Part shown: piece by piece, positions 6,243 through 6,327 of the stretch
Layout: the number at the start of each line of letters is the position of its first letter
Numbering within the stretch: the stretch's first letter is position 1
NCBI GenBank assembly: GCA_035718085.1
Contig: DASTHS010000059.1
Location: 1-6,327, forward strand
Length of the DNA: 6,327 bases
Direction: 5' to 3'
DNA from: DASTHS01 sp035718085
Lineage (GTDB): Bacteria > Actinomycetota > Acidimicrobiia > Acidimicrobiales > Palsa-688
The notes under the pieces: generated by a model
The model's database searches: none
Told to the model about the DNA's origin: nothing
The model's input: only the letters and a program-made list of their open reading frames with translations
Program-made: the position numbers and the translations under genes

Positions 6243-6327
6243 GGGACCGGACGTCCACGGTACCCACGCACGGCCATCGGCACCCACCGTGCCCGGCGCA
6301 CCGGCCGCCGGACACCGCACCCCAGCT
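6243..6327 (-). other. Upstream edge of the large - strand gene; possible N-terminal extension or leader
   Basis: Upstream of the preferred ATG the same frame stays open to the window edge and includes a GTG at 6318-6320. The 26 residues it would add are Pro/Gly/Ala-rich with two tryptophans and show no signal peptide or helix. I see no convincing -10/-35 pair and only a weak purine run (GTGGACG) ahead of the ATG, so this could be a leader region or true coding sequence. Confidence 0.3.

Noticed and set aside
6243..6320. GTG at 6318-6320 as the true start of the large - strand gene
   Set aside because: The extra 26 residues show no domain or signal character and the ATG at 6240-6242 sits closer to the first conserved strand; kept only as an alternative.

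Overview
The window is very GC-rich (nearly every third codon position is G or C), with GTG starts and 4-base gene overlaps, as in a high-GC actinobacterium. Two features point towards the class Acidimicrobiia: the secreted protein ends in tandem units of the G-Y-W-L-V-A-(S/A)-D-G-G-V-F-x-F-G-D type, which I know mainly from that group, and the overall protein style fits. This placement is inference; there is no rRNA or marker gene here.

Left half, + strand (1-2785): a tightly packed cluster of four genes. Each start codon overlaps the previous stop (GTGA, GTGA, ATGA). In order they are the 3' end of a multi-pass membrane protein; a soluble protein of unknown function (150 aa); a MauE-type membrane protein with the C-G-C-F-G redox motif; and a Tat-exported protein (455 aa). 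The last has a domain with 26 cysteines resembling the methylamine dehydrogenase light chain, followed by six repeats of about 42 residues. In known mau operons MauE helps form disulfides in the light chain. The simplest reading is an export-and-oxidation module whose client is the cysteine-rich repeat protein. The second tryptophan of the TTQ cofactor appears to be absent and no heavy chain is visible, so this is probably not a methylamine dehydrogenase.

Middle (2786-2834): a short convergent intergenic gap with a GC-rich inverted repeat that could end transcription from both sides.

Right half, - strand (6242 down to 2835): one very large gene (1058 aa from the preferred start) followed after 9 bases by a small acidic protein gene (73 aa). 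The large protein joins a metallophosphoesterase-like domain, split by a two-helix membrane insertion and stripped of most metal ligands, to a multi-helix membrane region and a C-terminal DUF2156/MprF-type aminoacyl-phosphatidylglycerol synthase domain. It probably modifies membrane lipids; the phosphoesterase part looks like a non-catalytic remnant.

The last 85 bases (6243-6327) hold only a possible N-terminal extension of that gene. I see no tRNA, rRNA, CRISPR array, insertion sequence or clear promoter. The most interesting points are the redesigned MADH-light-chain-like export module and the pseudo-phosphoesterase/lipid-synthase fusion.
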